Shown one piece after another: positions 8,366 through 16,712 of a stretch of 64,000 bases of DNA (position 1 is its first letter; every line of letters begins with the position of its first letter). The notes under the pieces were generated by a model. The model was not told the origin of the DNA. It was given only the letters and a program-made list of their open reading frames with translations, and made no database searches. The position numbers and the translations under genes are program-made. This DNA is from Inhella crocodyli (GTDB taxonomy: Bacteria > Pseudomonadota > Gammaproteobacteria > Burkholderiales > Burkholderiaceae_C): positions 434,001-498,000 of the forward strand of contig NZ_SACM01000003.1 in the NCBI RefSeq assembly GCF_004004565.1. Reading direction: 5' to 3'.

Positions 8366-8385
8366 CGCGGAAGAAAGCTTCCGCG
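8366..8385. promoter_or_regulatory. inverted repeat between divergent SPFH and response-regulator genes
   Basis: CGCGGAAG at 8366-8373 is perfectly repeated in inverse as CTTCCGCG at 8378-8385 around AAAG. It is in the only intergenic region between the divergent SPFH operon (start 8270) and regulator operon (start 8431). A dyad with 8-bp arms at this position is a good candidate for the binding site of the adjacent response regulator, which would then control both operons; it could also be a leader hairpin. Confidence 0.45.
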
Positions 8386-8430
8386 CGGGGCGGCTGGGCG
8401 CAGTGCGACGATCTCGCCGTGAGCACGCCC

Positions 8431-9126
8431 ATGAACGCCCCCACCCTGCGTATCGCCGTCGTCGAAGACGACCCCCCCACCAGCGACCAGCTCGTGCGCT
8501 GGCTGCGCGCCGCCCAGCCGCAGGCGCAGATCGACACCTACTTCGACCGCGACAGCGCCGAGGCCGGGCTGCAGCGCGAGCGCTACGACCTGGTGACGCT
8601 GGACCTGGAGCTGGGCCGCGAGCGGCACGCCGGCATCGCCCTCATCAACCTGCTGAACAAGCGCGGCCAGGGCACGCCGGTGTTGGTGGTCAGCGCCATG
8701 CCGGCGGCGGTGTACCGCTCCATCATGAAGGCGCTGGACGCCTGGGACTACCTGCAAAAGACGCAGTTCGACGAGGCCGAGTTCATCGACACGGTGCTGG
8801 CCCTGGTCCGCCAGACGCGGCAATCCACCGCCCCCGCGAGCGACGACGCCCCCACGCTGGACCCGTTGTGGCAGCGCACCCCGCTGTGGCGCGGCCAGAA
8901 GCTGAACCTGCCGCTGACGGCGCAGCGCATCCTGGCCACGCTGCTGGAGCACCGCGGCGAGGTGGTGGCCTACGAGACCCTGTTCGACGCCGTGAAGAGC
9001 GGCCGCAGCCGCGACAACGTGCGCAAGCACATCGCCACCATCCGTGACGCGCTGCGCGAGGTGGACCCGGCCTTCGACGGCATCGAGAGCGTGCCCATGC
9101 GGGGCTTTCGCTGGTCGGCGCGGTGA
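8431..9126 (+). CDS. OmpR-family response regulator
   Basis: The 231-residue protein has an N-terminal receiver domain with the acidic pair Asp13-Asp14 (VVEDD), phospho-acceptor Asp58 (VTLDLELG), Ser88 and Lys110 (DYLQK), followed by a winged-helix DNA-binding domain (about 140-231: LPLTAQRILATLLEHRGEVV, then NVRKHIATIRDAL and GFRWSA). The ATG at 8431 is used; an in-frame GTG at 8419 would add four residues, and neither has a strong ribosome-binding site. Its TGA overlaps the kinase GTG by four bases, so the two are coupled. It is divergent from the SPFH operon and is its most likely regulator. Confidence 0.9.
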   Translation: MNAPTLRIAVVEDDPPTSDQLVRWLRAAQPQAQIDTYFDRDSAEAGLQRERYDLVTLDLELGRERHAGIALINLLNKRGQGTPVLVVSAMPAAVYRSIMKALDAWDYLQKTQFDEAEFIDTVLALVRQTRQSTAPASDDAPTLDPLWQRTPLWRGQKLNLPLTAQRILATLLEHRGEVVAYETLFDAVKSGRSRDNVRKHIATIRDALREVDPAFDGIESVPMRGFRWSAR

Positions 9127-11171
9127 ACCGCTTCAACCCGCACTTGCCAAGGCTGCCGCGGCTGCCCCTCGCGGCCTTTCGGCGGCGCGCGCTGCTGCGC
9201 GCCGTGTTCCTGGCCCTGCTGGCCGGCAGCGCGTTCTTGGTGCTGCAGCTGCTGACCGACGAGCGCCAGCGCCTGCAGCGCGCCTACGAGGCCGGCTTTC
9301 GCGGCCAGCTGGACGTGCTGGCCGAGCGCCTGCGCCACCCCAGCGGGCAGTTGGCCCTGCGCAACGCCGACCGCCCGGCTGACACGGCGCAGGGCAGCGT
9401 GCCCCTGCGCCTGCCCTTCGGCGCCATCGACTTCGACGACCCGGCCAAGGCCGAGCGCGCGGTGGAGATGAGCGGCTGCGCGCAGCGCCACGCCGACGGC
9501 AGCGAGGCCTGCATCGCCGTGGGCCAGCGCGCCAGCGCCGGGGCCTTCGTGTACGCCGTGGTGCGATTGCAAGCCGGGCCCTTGCTGGGCCGCACGCCCG
9601 GGCAAACCGCCTTGGACGAGGTGCACCGCGCCCAGGTGCTGCTGACCCACGCCGGCCAGCGGCAGCGCTGGCTGGCCCCGCTGGAGCTGCTGAGCGAGCG
9701 CCGCGGCCAACTCGCCGGCTTTGCGACTGACGCCGACGCGCTGGACCCCCGCGCCCGTCCCGACCGCGACTTCCGCGGGTGGCTCTGGCAAGAGCCCGCC
9801 TGCGTGCAAGACGGCGACGACCCCACCACCTGCGCGCGCCGCACCCTGCTCACGCTGCGCGTGCCCGTGGCCGCCTGGCGCGAGGCCGCGCGCGCTGGCG
9901 CGGCCTGGCCGCCGGCCGACCTGCCCCAACTGCGCGTGGCCGTGCAGCTGCTGGGCCCGGATCCGCAGCGCGGCCTGCTGTTCGACAGCCTGCGCCCCGG
10001 GGCCAGCCCCGCGCCGGGCGTGCAAGACCTGGCCGCCAGCCTGCAAGCGGGCGAGCTGCTGACGGTGTTCGCCGCGCAGGGCGAGGCCCCCATCGCTCGC
10101 GTGCAAGGCCCGGCCCCCGCAGGGCAGGCGGCCTACCCCTGGCTCACCCGCCTGATCCGCCGCCTGCCCGCGGCGCGCCTGGAGGGCCCGCTGCAGGCCG
10201 AGGCCACGCTGCCCAGCGGCCACCGCCTGCGCCTGGAAGGCGACCTCAAGAGCGTGGACCGCACGCTGAGTGCCACGGCCACGCGCTACGCCGGCTACTT
10301 CGGCGGTCTGGCCGGCGCCATCGCACTGGCCTGGTTGATCGTCGAGATCGGCCTGCTGCGCCGCATGGCGCAACTGACCCGCCGCGCCAACGCCCTGACC
10401 TTGCAGCTGCAGCGCGCGCCCGACCAGCTGCCGCCGCTGGACGTGGACGACTTGAAGGGCCGCGACGAGCTGGGCATCTTGGCCGGCACGCTGAGCGAGC
10501 TGCTGGGCCGCGCCCGCGAGCACCTGCGCGGCGAGCAGTTGCGCGCCCACCAAGAGCGTGAGCAGTGGCAGGCCGTCGGCCACGAAATCATGAGCCCGCT
10601 GCAAAGCCTGCTGGCCCTGCACGGGGCCGAGGACGACGCCAGCCGCCGCTACCTGCTGCGCATGCAGGCGGCGCTGAACCTGCTGTACGGCCAGGCCTCG
10701 GTGGGCGAGGCGCTGACGCAGGCCCAGGTGCAGCGCGAGCGACTGGACCTGGCCGACTTCCTGCGCCAGGTCGCCGCCAACGCCCCCTACGCCGGCATCG
10801 AGCAGGTGGTGGCCGAGGGCTGCGAGGCGCCCTGCGAGGTGTTGGCCGATGCGCTGAAACTCGAGGACGCCCTGACCCATTTGCTGACCAACGCGCAGCG
10901 CTACCGCGTGGCCGGCACGCCCATCGTGCTGCGCCTGAGCACCACCGAAGACAGCGCCCTGGTGGAGGTGCACAACCAGGGCCCGACCATCGACCCAGCG
11001 CGCCTGGCCACCCTGTTCGAGCTGGGCGCGGGCGACGCCGAGGGCCCCACGCACCGCGGCCAAGGCCTGTTCATCGCCCGCGGCTACCTGGCCAAGATGG
11101 GCGGCGCGATCGCCGTGCGCAACGCCGACGGCGGCGTCATCTTCACGCTGAGCCTGCCGCGCGCGACCTAG
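9123..11171 (+). CDS. sensor histidine kinase with large periplasmic domain
   Basis: The 682-residue protein has a membrane span at about residues 25-44, a periplasmic region of some 340 residues with no family I recognise, a second span at about 394-413 (FGGLAGAIALAWLIVEIGLL), a HAMP-like linker, a HisKA-type box with His487 (VGHEIMSPLQSL), an N-box (LTHLLTNAQRY) and an ATPase domain with an altered G1 box (VEVHNQGPTI) and HRGQGLFIARGYL. It would phosphorylate the regulator encoded just upstream, with which it overlaps by four bases. The GTG start directly follows the coupled stop. The sensed signal is unknown. Confidence 0.9.
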   Translation: MNRFNPHLPRLPRLPLAAFRRRALLRAVFLALLAGSAFLVLQLLTDERQRLQRAYEAGFRGQLDVLAERLRHPSGQLALRNADRPADTAQGSVPLRLPFGAIDFDDPAKAERAVEMSGCAQRHADGSEACIAVGQRASAGAFVYAVVRLQAGPLLGRTPGQTALDEVHRAQVLLTHAGQRQRWLAPLELLSERRGQLAGFATDADALDPRARPDRDFRGWLWQEPACVQDGDDPTTCARRTLLTLRVPVAAWREAARAGAAWPPADLPQLRVAVQLLGPDPQRGLLFDSLRPGASPAPGVQDLAASLQAGELLTVFAAQGEAPIARVQGPAPAGQAAYPWLTRLIRRLPAARLEGPLQAEATLPSGHRLRLEGDLKSVDRTLSATATRYAGYFGGLAGAIALAWLIVEIGLLRRMAQLTRRANALTLQLQRAPDQLPPLDVDDLKGRDELGILAGTLSELLGRAREHLRGEQLRAHQEREQWQAVGHEIMSPLQSLLALHGAEDDASRRYLLRMQAALNLLYGQASVGEALTQAQVQRERLDLADFLRQVAANAPYAGIEQVVAEGCEAPCEVLADALKLEDALTHLLTNAQRYRVAGTPIVLRLSTTEDSALVEVHNQGPTIDPARLATLFELGAGDAEGPTHRGQGLFIARGYLAKMGGAIAVRNADGGVIFTLSLPRAT

Positions 11172-11218
11172 GGTTTTCGGGCGGCCCCGCCGCGCTCGCC
11201 GCGGCGCACCATGACAGC

Positions 11219-11974
11219 ATGGTGACGATGGACCTTTTGTGGCGCTACTGGACGCCCGCCGAGCTGCAGGTCAACCTGCTGGTGTTCGCCAACATCCTGG
11301 GCGCCCTGCTGCTGGGCCTGGTGGTGGGCTACGAGCGCACGTACCACGGCAGGGCGGCGGGCATGCGCACCTACGGCCTGGTGTGCATGGCCTCGTGCGC
11401 GCTCACGGTGCTCACCGCCCACCCGCTGCACTGGTTCGGCGGCCTGCCGGCCAGCACCTTCGCGCACTACGTGCCGCCGGACCCGACGCGGGTCATCCAA
11501 GGCATCGTCACCGGCATCGGCTTCTTGGGCGCCGGGATGATCATGAAGGACGGCATGTCCATCAGCGGGCTGACCTCGGCCGCCTCGCTGTGGGCCTCAT
11601 CGGCCATCGGCATCTTGGTCGGCGTGGGCTTCTACGCGGCGGCCATCCTGCTCACAATCCTGTCGGCCAGCTTGATGATGTGGGCGGCGCGCATCGAGCG
11701 CCTGCTGCCATCGCGACCGGCGATCACGTTGACGCTGACCTACCGCGCCGGCGTGGAGCCCGATCGCGGGGCCGTGGAGGCCGCCGCGCAGGCGCGGGGC
11801 TACCGGGTGGCGCCGGGCTCCTTCCACGTGCGCTACACCGAGGGGCGGCACGTGTGGCGTTTCGTGGCCCAGGAGGTGGACCGGGCCAAGGCCGTGCCGC
11901 TCACCGGCCTGGGCGAAGACCTCGCCCGCCTGCCGGGGCTCGAAGGCTTCGAGATCGGGCACGCGCGCAACTGA
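11219..11974 (+). CDS. MgtC/SapB family membrane protein
   Basis: The 251-residue protein has several N-terminal membrane spans with the conserved features of the MgtC family: LLLGLVVGYER, AAGMRTYGLVCMASCAL, and IGFLGAGMIMKDG, then a C-terminal cytoplasmic domain of about 80 residues. MgtC proteins help bacteria cope with low magnesium and interact with the F-ATPase; the role here is unproven. The ATG at 11219 is followed in frame by another ATG at 11228, so the first three residues are uncertain. It follows the histidine kinase by about 50 bases and ends convergently with a solute-binding-protein gene. Confidence 0.88.
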   Translation: MVTMDLLWRYWTPAELQVNLLVFANILGALLLGLVVGYERTYHGRAAGMRTYGLVCMASCALTVLTAHPLHWFGGLPASTFAHYVPPDPTRVIQGIVTGIGFLGAGMIMKDGMSISGLTSAASLWASSAIGILVGVGFYAAAILLTILSASLMMWAARIERLLPSRPAITLTLTYRAGVEPDRGAVEAAAQARGYRVAPGSFHVRYTEGRHVWRFVAQEVDRAKAVPLTGLGEDLARLPGLEGFEIGHARN

Positions 11975-12006
11975 GGCGCCCCCTCGGGGGCGCACTCCCG
12001 CTCAGT
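11970..12006. terminator. two-way hairpin between mgtC-like and binding-protein genes
   Basis: An outer pair ACTGAG / CTCAGT (11970-11975 and 12001-12006) contains both stop codons, and an inner pair GCGCCCCC / GGGGGCGC (11976-11983 and 11986-11993) forms the strong stem. No T-run is present on either side. Its position between convergent stops suggests a shared terminator. Confidence 0.5.
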
Positions 12007-12811
12007 GCGGTTCGCCCTCCGGGCAGGTTTGGCGATCTTTGAAGTACGGGCGCGTTTGGCGGCACAGGCGCTGCCAGAAGTGGCGCACCCAGGCTTCGTT
12101 GGCCGCGGCGAACTGCGGGTTCACCGGCGCGAAGAATCGCAGGTGGAACATCGTCGGCCCCACCGCCCGAACGGCACCGCCGCCGGCGGCCAGCACGTCG
12201 GGCATCAAGACCACGTCGAAGCGCCCCCGGTGCAGCATGGTCCAGCCCTTCGCGAAATCGGGCGTCAGCTCCACGCGCAGTCCCTCTGCCGCCAGGGCGT
12301 CGGCGTAAAGCGATCCGCGCAGCGCGCCGTAGCGCAAGGCCGCGGGGCCGTTCTGGCTCAGCTTGGCCTGCACCGCGGGGTGGCGCTGGGCGGTGGCGTA
12401 CAGCCGAATGTCGATTTCGGCGATCGCCCAGCGCTCGTCGGGCCGCCCATGGGCGTCGACCGGGAAGCGCATCAGGCGCTGGCGCTCGTCGCTGGCGGCC
12501 AGCCCAATGGCCACGTCCAACTCCCCCGCGCTCAAGGCCTGCACCAGGCGGCGCACGGGCAAGCGGTGCAGGCGCACGGGGCAGTCCAGGCCCTTGAGCG
12601 TGCGCTGCAAGGCCTCGACCAGGGTGCCCGGCGGCGTGGCAAATCGCTCCCCTTGGCCCAGCACAAAGGGGCGCAGGTCAACGTCCAGAAAGCCCACGCG
12701 AAGCGCGGGGGGGCAGGGAAGCGGCGCGGCAGGCGGCGTTGCCGCCTCGAGCCGGGTGCACCCCAGGAGGACGGCCGCGCAACCGGCCAGTAGGCGAGCT
12801 CGGCAGGGCAT
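12002..12811 (-). CDS. periplasmic solute-binding-like protein (family 3 type)
   Basis: The 269-residue protein starts with a short signal and a possible lipobox (AAVLLGC), then LRVGFLDVDLRPFVLGQGER, GELDVAIGLAASDERQRLMR and the long alternating domain typical of amino-acid-type (family 3) binding proteins, ending FAAANEAWVRHFWQRLC. Such proteins deliver ligands to ABC importers or act as sensor modules. No permease or ATPase of the matching type is adjacent, so it is an orphan. The ATG at 12811 is preceded by an AT-rich leader with a motif shared with the next gene. It resembles its neighbour at 12917 in length and type but not closely in sequence. Confidence 0.75.
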   Translation of the reverse strand: MPCRARLLAGCAAVLLGCTRLEAATPPAAPLPCPPALRVGFLDVDLRPFVLGQGERFATPPGTLVEALQRTLKGLDCPVRLHRLPVRRLVQALSAGELDVAIGLAASDERQRLMRFPVDAHGRPDERWAIAEIDIRLYATAQRHPAVQAKLSQNGPAALRYGALRGSLYADALAAEGLRVELTPDFAKGWTMLHRGRFDVVLMPDVLAAGGGAVRAVGPTMFHLRFFAPVNPQFAAANEAWVRHFWQRLCRQTRPYFKDRQTCPEGEPH

Positions 12812-12852
12812 GACGGCATGTTCGGCCGCACGCCTCCACCCAAGATCAGTAC

Positions 12853-12862
12853 AAATACTTAT
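12853..12862 (-). promoter_or_regulatory. shared motif upstream of first binding-protein gene
   Basis: On the minus strand this reads ATAAGTATTT, 42 bases before the ATG at 12811. The same ten bases with one change lie 42 bases before the ATG at 13786. It sits in an AT-rich patch quite unlike the surrounding DNA and may be part of a promoter or an operator used by both genes. Confidence 0.4.
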
Positions 12863-12916
12863 CTAAGGTTATTTATTCGCTATGGTTGACTTGTGAAGAA
12901 TTTATGATCGATTCCC

Positions 12917-13786
12917 TCACGGCCCCGCCCAGCCCTGCGGGCCGAGCTCTTGGCGCAGCACGGCGGGGGGGTAAAAGCGGCGCATCGCCCGCTGGACGTG
13001 CCCGCCCGCCACCATCGACTCCAGGGCCGCCAGCAGGCGGTCTTGCGCGTCCACCGGCATCGAATGGCGCGACACGTAGGCCCCGCCTTCGTACATGGGC
13101 AGGCCGCCCAAAGGGTGCAGGGCAAAGCGCGCGTACTGCCCCACGTCGGCCTCCAGCGATTCGCCGTACACGGTCAAGGGGTTGAGCACGGTGAACTGCA
13201 CGCGCCCGGCCTGCACCATGCGCAAGGCGGTGCTGGGGTCGCGCACCATGGTCACGCGGTGCTGCAGGCTCAGGGCCCGCAGGAACTCGTCGTAAGTGGG
13301 CCCGAAGGTGTAGCCGCTCACCAGGGCACCCAGCCACTCGCGCCGGGCCAACAAGGCGTGGATGTCGCCAGGAACGGGGACACCGCTGACATCGGACCGG
13401 GTGACCAGGTGCACCACGCCCTTGAAGAAGGGCGCAAACCGGGCCACAGCGTCGCGCCGCGGGTGGCGCACCGCCGGCCAAAAGATGTCGGCCTCATGCG
13501 TCTCGAAGAACATCTTGACCTGCCGCGCCCGCGGCGTGAGCCGCGCCTCCACCGGGCAGCCCAGGCGGCGCGCCAGCAACTCCACCAGGTCGGGCAGCAC
13601 GCCGTCCAGGTGCTCCTCGCGCAGCTGCACCAAGGCGCCCGCCGGCGACAAGGGCATGCGCAAAGGGCGGCACGCGGCGCCTCGCCCCGCGGCCGCTGCC
13701 GGCCCCACACCGAAGGCGGCACTCGCCGCCACCCAAGCCAAGGCTTGCCGGCGGCAGGGGCAAAGGAAGGGGGCGCGGCGCGGCAT
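12917..13786 (-). CDS. periplasmic solute-binding-like protein (family 3 type)
   Basis: The 289-residue protein has an N-terminal signal with a twin-arginine look (CRRQALAWVAASAAFG), then a family-3 binding-protein body: LDGVLPDLVELLARRLGC, VKMFFETHEADIFWPAVRHP, VRDPSTALRMVQAGRVQFTV and the C-terminal RLLAALESMVAGG. It is exported and probably binds a small molecule. As with the gene at 12002, no matching transporter subunits lie nearby; the adjacent sugar importer has its own binding protein. The ATG at 13786 is the only ATG that precedes the signal peptide. Confidence 0.72.
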   Translation of the reverse strand: MPRRAPFLCPCRRQALAWVAASAAFGVGPAAAAGRGAACRPLRMPLSPAGALVQLREEHLDGVLPDLVELLARRLGCPVEARLTPRARQVKMFFETHEADIFWPAVRHPRRDAVARFAPFFKGVVHLVTRSDVSGVPVPGDIHALLARREWLGALVSGYTFGPTYDEFLRALSLQHRVTMVRDPSTALRMVQAGRVQFTVLNPLTVYGESLEADVGQYARFALHPLGGLPMYEGGAYVSRHSMPVDAQDRLLAALESMVAGGHVQRAMRRFYPPAVLRQELGPQGWAGP

Positions 13787-13827
13787 CGCCCCATCGTGGC
13801 GCGGCGCCGCACCAGCAGCAAAGGAAT

Positions 13828-13837
13828 AAATACCTAT
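13828..13837 (-). promoter_or_regulatory. shared motif upstream of second binding-protein gene
   Basis: On the minus strand this reads ATAGGTATTT, 42 bases before the ATG at 13786, matching nine of ten bases of the motif at 12853-12862 at an identical distance. The local AT-rich patch supports promoter or operator function. Confidence 0.4.
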
Positions 13838-13868
13838 TGGCGCAAATCTTGAGGGGATTTGCTCGCCC

Positions 13869-14924
13869 TCAGGCCACGCGCCGCTGCGTTCGTGCGTCGA
13901 ACAGGTGCAAGGACTCCGGCGCCCACTGCAGGTGCACCAGGTCGCCCACGCGCTCGCGCACCTGGCCCGGCACGCGGGCGGTCAGGCGGCCCAGGGCGGT
14001 GTCGGCGGCCACGTAGGTTTCCGGGCCGGTGGGTTCGATGAGGTGGATGCGCGCGGGCAGGCCGCGGTCGGCGAACTGCAACGCCTCGGGGCGCAGGCCC
14101 AGCAGGCAGTCGCCTTCGGGCAGGCGCTCGGTTTGCGCCTCGGTCAGCATCAGCATCTGCCCGTTGGCGGCCAGGCCGCCCAAGGCGCGCTGGGCGTTGA
14201 CCCAGTTGATGGCGGGCGAGCCGATGAACTCGGCCACGAACACGGTGGCCGGCGCGGTGTAGATCTCGTGCGGGGTACCGAACTGCTGCACCTGCCCGTC
14301 CTTCATCACGGCGATGCGGTCGCCCAGGGTCATGGCCTCGACTTGGTCGTGCGTGACGTACACGGTGGTGGTGCGCGTGCGCTGGTGCAGCAGCTTGATC
14401 TCGGCGCGCATCTCCACGCGCAACTTGGCGTCGAGGTTGGACAGGGGCTCGTCGAACAAGAACAGCTGCGGCTCGCGCGCCAAGGCGCGGCCCATGGCCA
14501 CGCGCTGGCGCTGCCCGCCGCTGAGCTGTGCGGGGCGGCGGTCCAGCAGGTGCTGGATCTGCAGCAGCTCGGCCACCTGCTGCACCTTGGCCTCGCGCTG
14601 CGCTTTGGGCACCTTGCGCATTTCGAGCGCGAAGGCGATGTTCTGCGCCACGTTCATGTTCGGGTAGAGCGCGTAGCTCTGGAACACCATGGCGATGTCG
14701 CGGTCCTTGCTGGGCAAGTGCGTGATGTCGCGATCGCCCAGGTGGATGTGGCCGCTGGTGGGCTGGTCCAGGCCCGCGATCATGCTCAGCAAGGTGCTCT
14801 TGCCGCAGCCGCTGGGGCCGACCAGGATGAGGAACTCGCCGGGCTCGATCGCGATGTCGATGCCCTTGAGGATCTCGGTCTCGTGGAAGGTCTTGCGGAT
14901 GCCTTGGATCTTGAGGGACTGCAT
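13869..14924 (-). CDS. malK: sugar ABC transporter ATP-binding protein (MalK/UgpC type)
   Basis: The 351-residue cytoplasmic ATPase has Walker A GPSGCGKST, a Q-loop in MVFQSYALYPN, the signature LSGGQRQR, Walker B LFLFDEPLSNLD and the switch His in VYVTHDQVEAM, then a MalK-type regulatory beta-barrel (about residues 240-351: VAEFIGSPAINWV, LLGLRPEALQ). It would power the two permeases directly upstream. It is the last gene of the lamB-gtsA-gtsB-gtsC-malK cluster and its ATG follows the gtsC stop by one base. The partner role (GtsD) is inferred from context; MalK, UgpC and GtsD cannot be told apart from sequence alone. Confidence 0.93.
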   Translation of the reverse strand: MQSLKIQGIRKTFHETEILKGIDIAIEPGEFLILVGPSGCGKSTLLSMIAGLDQPTSGHIHLGDRDITHLPSKDRDIAMVFQSYALYPNMNVAQNIAFALEMRKVPKAQREAKVQQVAELLQIQHLLDRRPAQLSGGQRQRVAMGRALAREPQLFLFDEPLSNLDAKLRVEMRAEIKLLHQRTRTTTVYVTHDQVEAMTLGDRIAVMKDGQVQQFGTPHEIYTAPATVFVAEFIGSPAINWVNAQRALGGLAANGQMLMLTEAQTERLPEGDCLLGLRPEALQFADRGLPARIHLIEPTGPETYVAADTALGRLTARVPGQVRERVGDLVHLQWAPESLHLFDARTQRRVA

Positions 14925-14925
14925 G

Positions 14926-15771
14926 TCAGCCTTTCACGGCGCCAGCGGTCAAGCCGCGCACGAAGTACTTGCCGGCCAGCACGTAGACGATCAGCGTGGG
15001 CAGCGCGGCGATGAGCGCGCCGGCCATGTCCACGTTGTATTCCTTGACGCTGCTGGTCGTGTTGGCGAGGTTGTTGAGGCCCACGGTGATGGGCTTGTTG
15101 TCGAAGCCGCTGAACACGGCGCCGTACAGGAAGTCGTTCCAAATGGCGGTGAACTGCCAGATGACGGTGACGGTGACGATGGGCCCCGACAGCGGCACCA
15201 GGATGCGCCAGAAGAAGGTCCAGAAGCCCGCGCCGTCCAGCTGCGCCGCCTTCAGCAACTCGCCAGGCACGCCCAGGTAGTAGTTGCGGAAGAAGAGCGT
15301 CGTGCTGGGCAGGCCGGCCAGCACGTGCACCAGCACCAGGCCCACCAGCGAGTCGCTCAAGTTCAACCAGCCCAGCACCTGGCTCATGGGCAGCAGCACC
15401 ACCTGCATGGGCATGAACACGCCGAACAGGATGAGCGCGAACATCAGCTCGCTGCCGCGGAAGCGCCACTGCGTGAGCACGTAGCCGTTCAGCGCCCCCA
15501 GCACGGTGGAGACGATCACCGCCGGGATGACCATGGCCACCGAGTTCAAGAAAAAGGGCTGCAGGCCGTTGCACTGCATGCCGGTGCAGGCGCTGCCCCA
15601 GGCCTTGGCCCAGGCGCTGAAGTCCAGCGAGGGCGGCAGGCTCAGCAGGCCGCCGGCGTACAGCGCGTCCATGCTTTTGAACGAGGTCGCCAGCATCACG
15701 TACAGCGGCGCCAAGAACACCAGCGCCAGCGCGGCCAGCACGGCGCCCAGGAAGAGGCGGTGCGCTTTCAT
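14926..15771 (-). CDS. gtsC: sugar ABC transporter permease (GtsC/MalG type)
   Basis: The 281-residue integral membrane protein has about six spans and the EAA loop typical of sugar permeases (PGELLKAAQLDGAGFWTFFW followed by RILVPLSGP). Features LNGYVLTQWRFRGSELMFAL and WNDFLYGAVFSG are typical of MalG/GtsC. It would form the import channel with the permease encoded upstream. Start ATG at 15771 overlaps the gtsB stop (ATGA). The symbol follows the Pseudomonas glucose/mannose importer, which the whole cluster resembles. Confidence 0.88.
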   Translation of the reverse strand: MKAHRLFLGAVLAALALVFLAPLYVMLATSFKSMDALYAGGLLSLPPSLDFSAWAKAWGSACTGMQCNGLQPFFLNSVAMVIPAVIVSTVLGALNGYVLTQWRFRGSELMFALILFGVFMPMQVVLLPMSQVLGWLNLSDSLVGLVLVHVLAGLPSTTLFFRNYYLGVPGELLKAAQLDGAGFWTFFWRILVPLSGPIVTVTVIWQFTAIWNDFLYGAVFSGFDNKPITVGLNNLANTTSSVKEYNVDMAGALIAALPTLIVYVLAGKYFVRGLTAGAVKG

Positions 15772-16643
15772 CGCTTGGCCCTCAGCTCGGAGTACAGGTA
15801 GGGCACCACGATGGCGGCGATGGTGGCCAGCATCATGGTGGCGCTGGCCGCACCCAGGCCGATCTGCCCGCGGGTGAAGGCCATCGTGTACATGAAGGTG
15901 GCGGGCAGGTCGGTGGCGTAGCCGGGGCCGCCGGCGGTCAGCGCCATCACCAGGTCAAAACTCTTGATGGCCAGGTGCGAGACGATCATCAGCGTCGAGA
16001 AAAACACCGGGCGGAGGCTGGGGATGAGGATGCGCGCGTAAATCTGCGGCAGGCTCGCGCCGTCCACCTGCGCAGCCTTGACGATGGACTCGTCGATGGC
16101 GCGCAAGCCGGCCAGGAACAAGGCCATCACGAAGCCCGCGCTTTGCCAGATGGCGGCGATGACGACGCAGTACAGCGCCTTGTCGGGGTCGATCAGCCAG
16201 TCGAACTTCACGGTGGTGAAGCCCAGGTCGTGCAGCACCTTCTCCAGGCCCAGGCCGGGGTTCAAGATCCACTTCCAGGCGGTGCCGGTGACGATGAAGG
16301 ACAGCGCCATCGGGTACAGGAACACCGTGCGCAGCGCGCCTTCGGCGCGGATCTTTTGGTCGAGCAGCACGGCCATCAACAGGCCCAGGGCCATGGCCCC
16401 GCCGATGAACAGGCCGCCGAACACCGCCAGGTTGCGCAGCGCGAGCCACCAGCGTTCGCTGGCCCACAGGGATTGGTAGTGCACGAGGCCGGCCCACTCG
16501 TAGTTGGGCAGCAGGCGCGAAGCCGAGAACGACAGGTAGCCGTTCCAGGCGATGAGCCCGTAGATGAAGCCCATGGCCAGCACGAAGGACGGTGCAAGCA
16601 CCAGCTTCGGCAGCCACGGCGTGGAGGGCGATGAAGACAACAT
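15768..16643 (-). CDS. gtsB: sugar ABC transporter permease (GtsB/MalF type)
   Basis: The 291-residue membrane protein has six spans and the EAA loop IVKAAQVDGASLPQIYARIL. The stretches LLDQKIRAEGALRTVFLYPM, ALSFIVTGTAWKWILNPGLG and AIKSFDLVMALTAGGPGYAT closely match what I know of the Pseudomonas GtsB glucose permease, which points to glucose/mannose rather than maltose. It follows a strong terminator, so it may be expressed at a lower level than gtsA. The ATG at 16643 starts about 20 bases before the terminator's T-run region on the minus strand. Confidence 0.9.
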   Translation of the reverse strand: MLSSSPSTPWLPKLVLAPSFVLAMGFIYGLIAWNGYLSFSASRLLPNYEWAGLVHYQSLWASERWWLALRNLAVFGGLFIGGAMALGLLMAVLLDQKIRAEGALRTVFLYPMALSFIVTGTAWKWILNPGLGLEKVLHDLGFTTVKFDWLIDPDKALYCVVIAAIWQSAGFVMALFLAGLRAIDESIVKAAQVDGASLPQIYARILIPSLRPVFFSTLMIVSHLAIKSFDLVMALTAGGPGYATDLPATFMYTMAFTRGQIGLGAASATMMLATIAAIVVPYLYSELRAKR

Positions 16644-16663
16644 GGGAACCCGAAGGGCAATTC

Positions 16664-16703
16664 AAAAAAGGGCGGCCTCGCCCCCGTTCAAAGCAAGGCC
16701 GCC
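16664..16703 (-). terminator. intrinsic terminator between gtsA and gtsB
   Basis: On the minus strand GGCGGCCT (from 16703) and AGGCCGCC (to 16671) form an 8-bp stem with a 17-base loop, followed at once by six T (16669-16664). It is a textbook Rho-independent terminator inside the sugar-uptake cluster and would make the binding protein and porin more abundant than the permeases and ATPase. Confidence 0.85.
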
Positions 16704-16712
16704 GTCAAACCA

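Noticed and set aside
4182-9047. A single plus-strand open frame of over 1600 codons
   Set aside because: Its translation is Gly/Gln/Ala-rich low-complexity text opposite the SPFH, SH3-like and repeat-protein genes, whose domains are clear. It is an antisense shadow caused by high GC.
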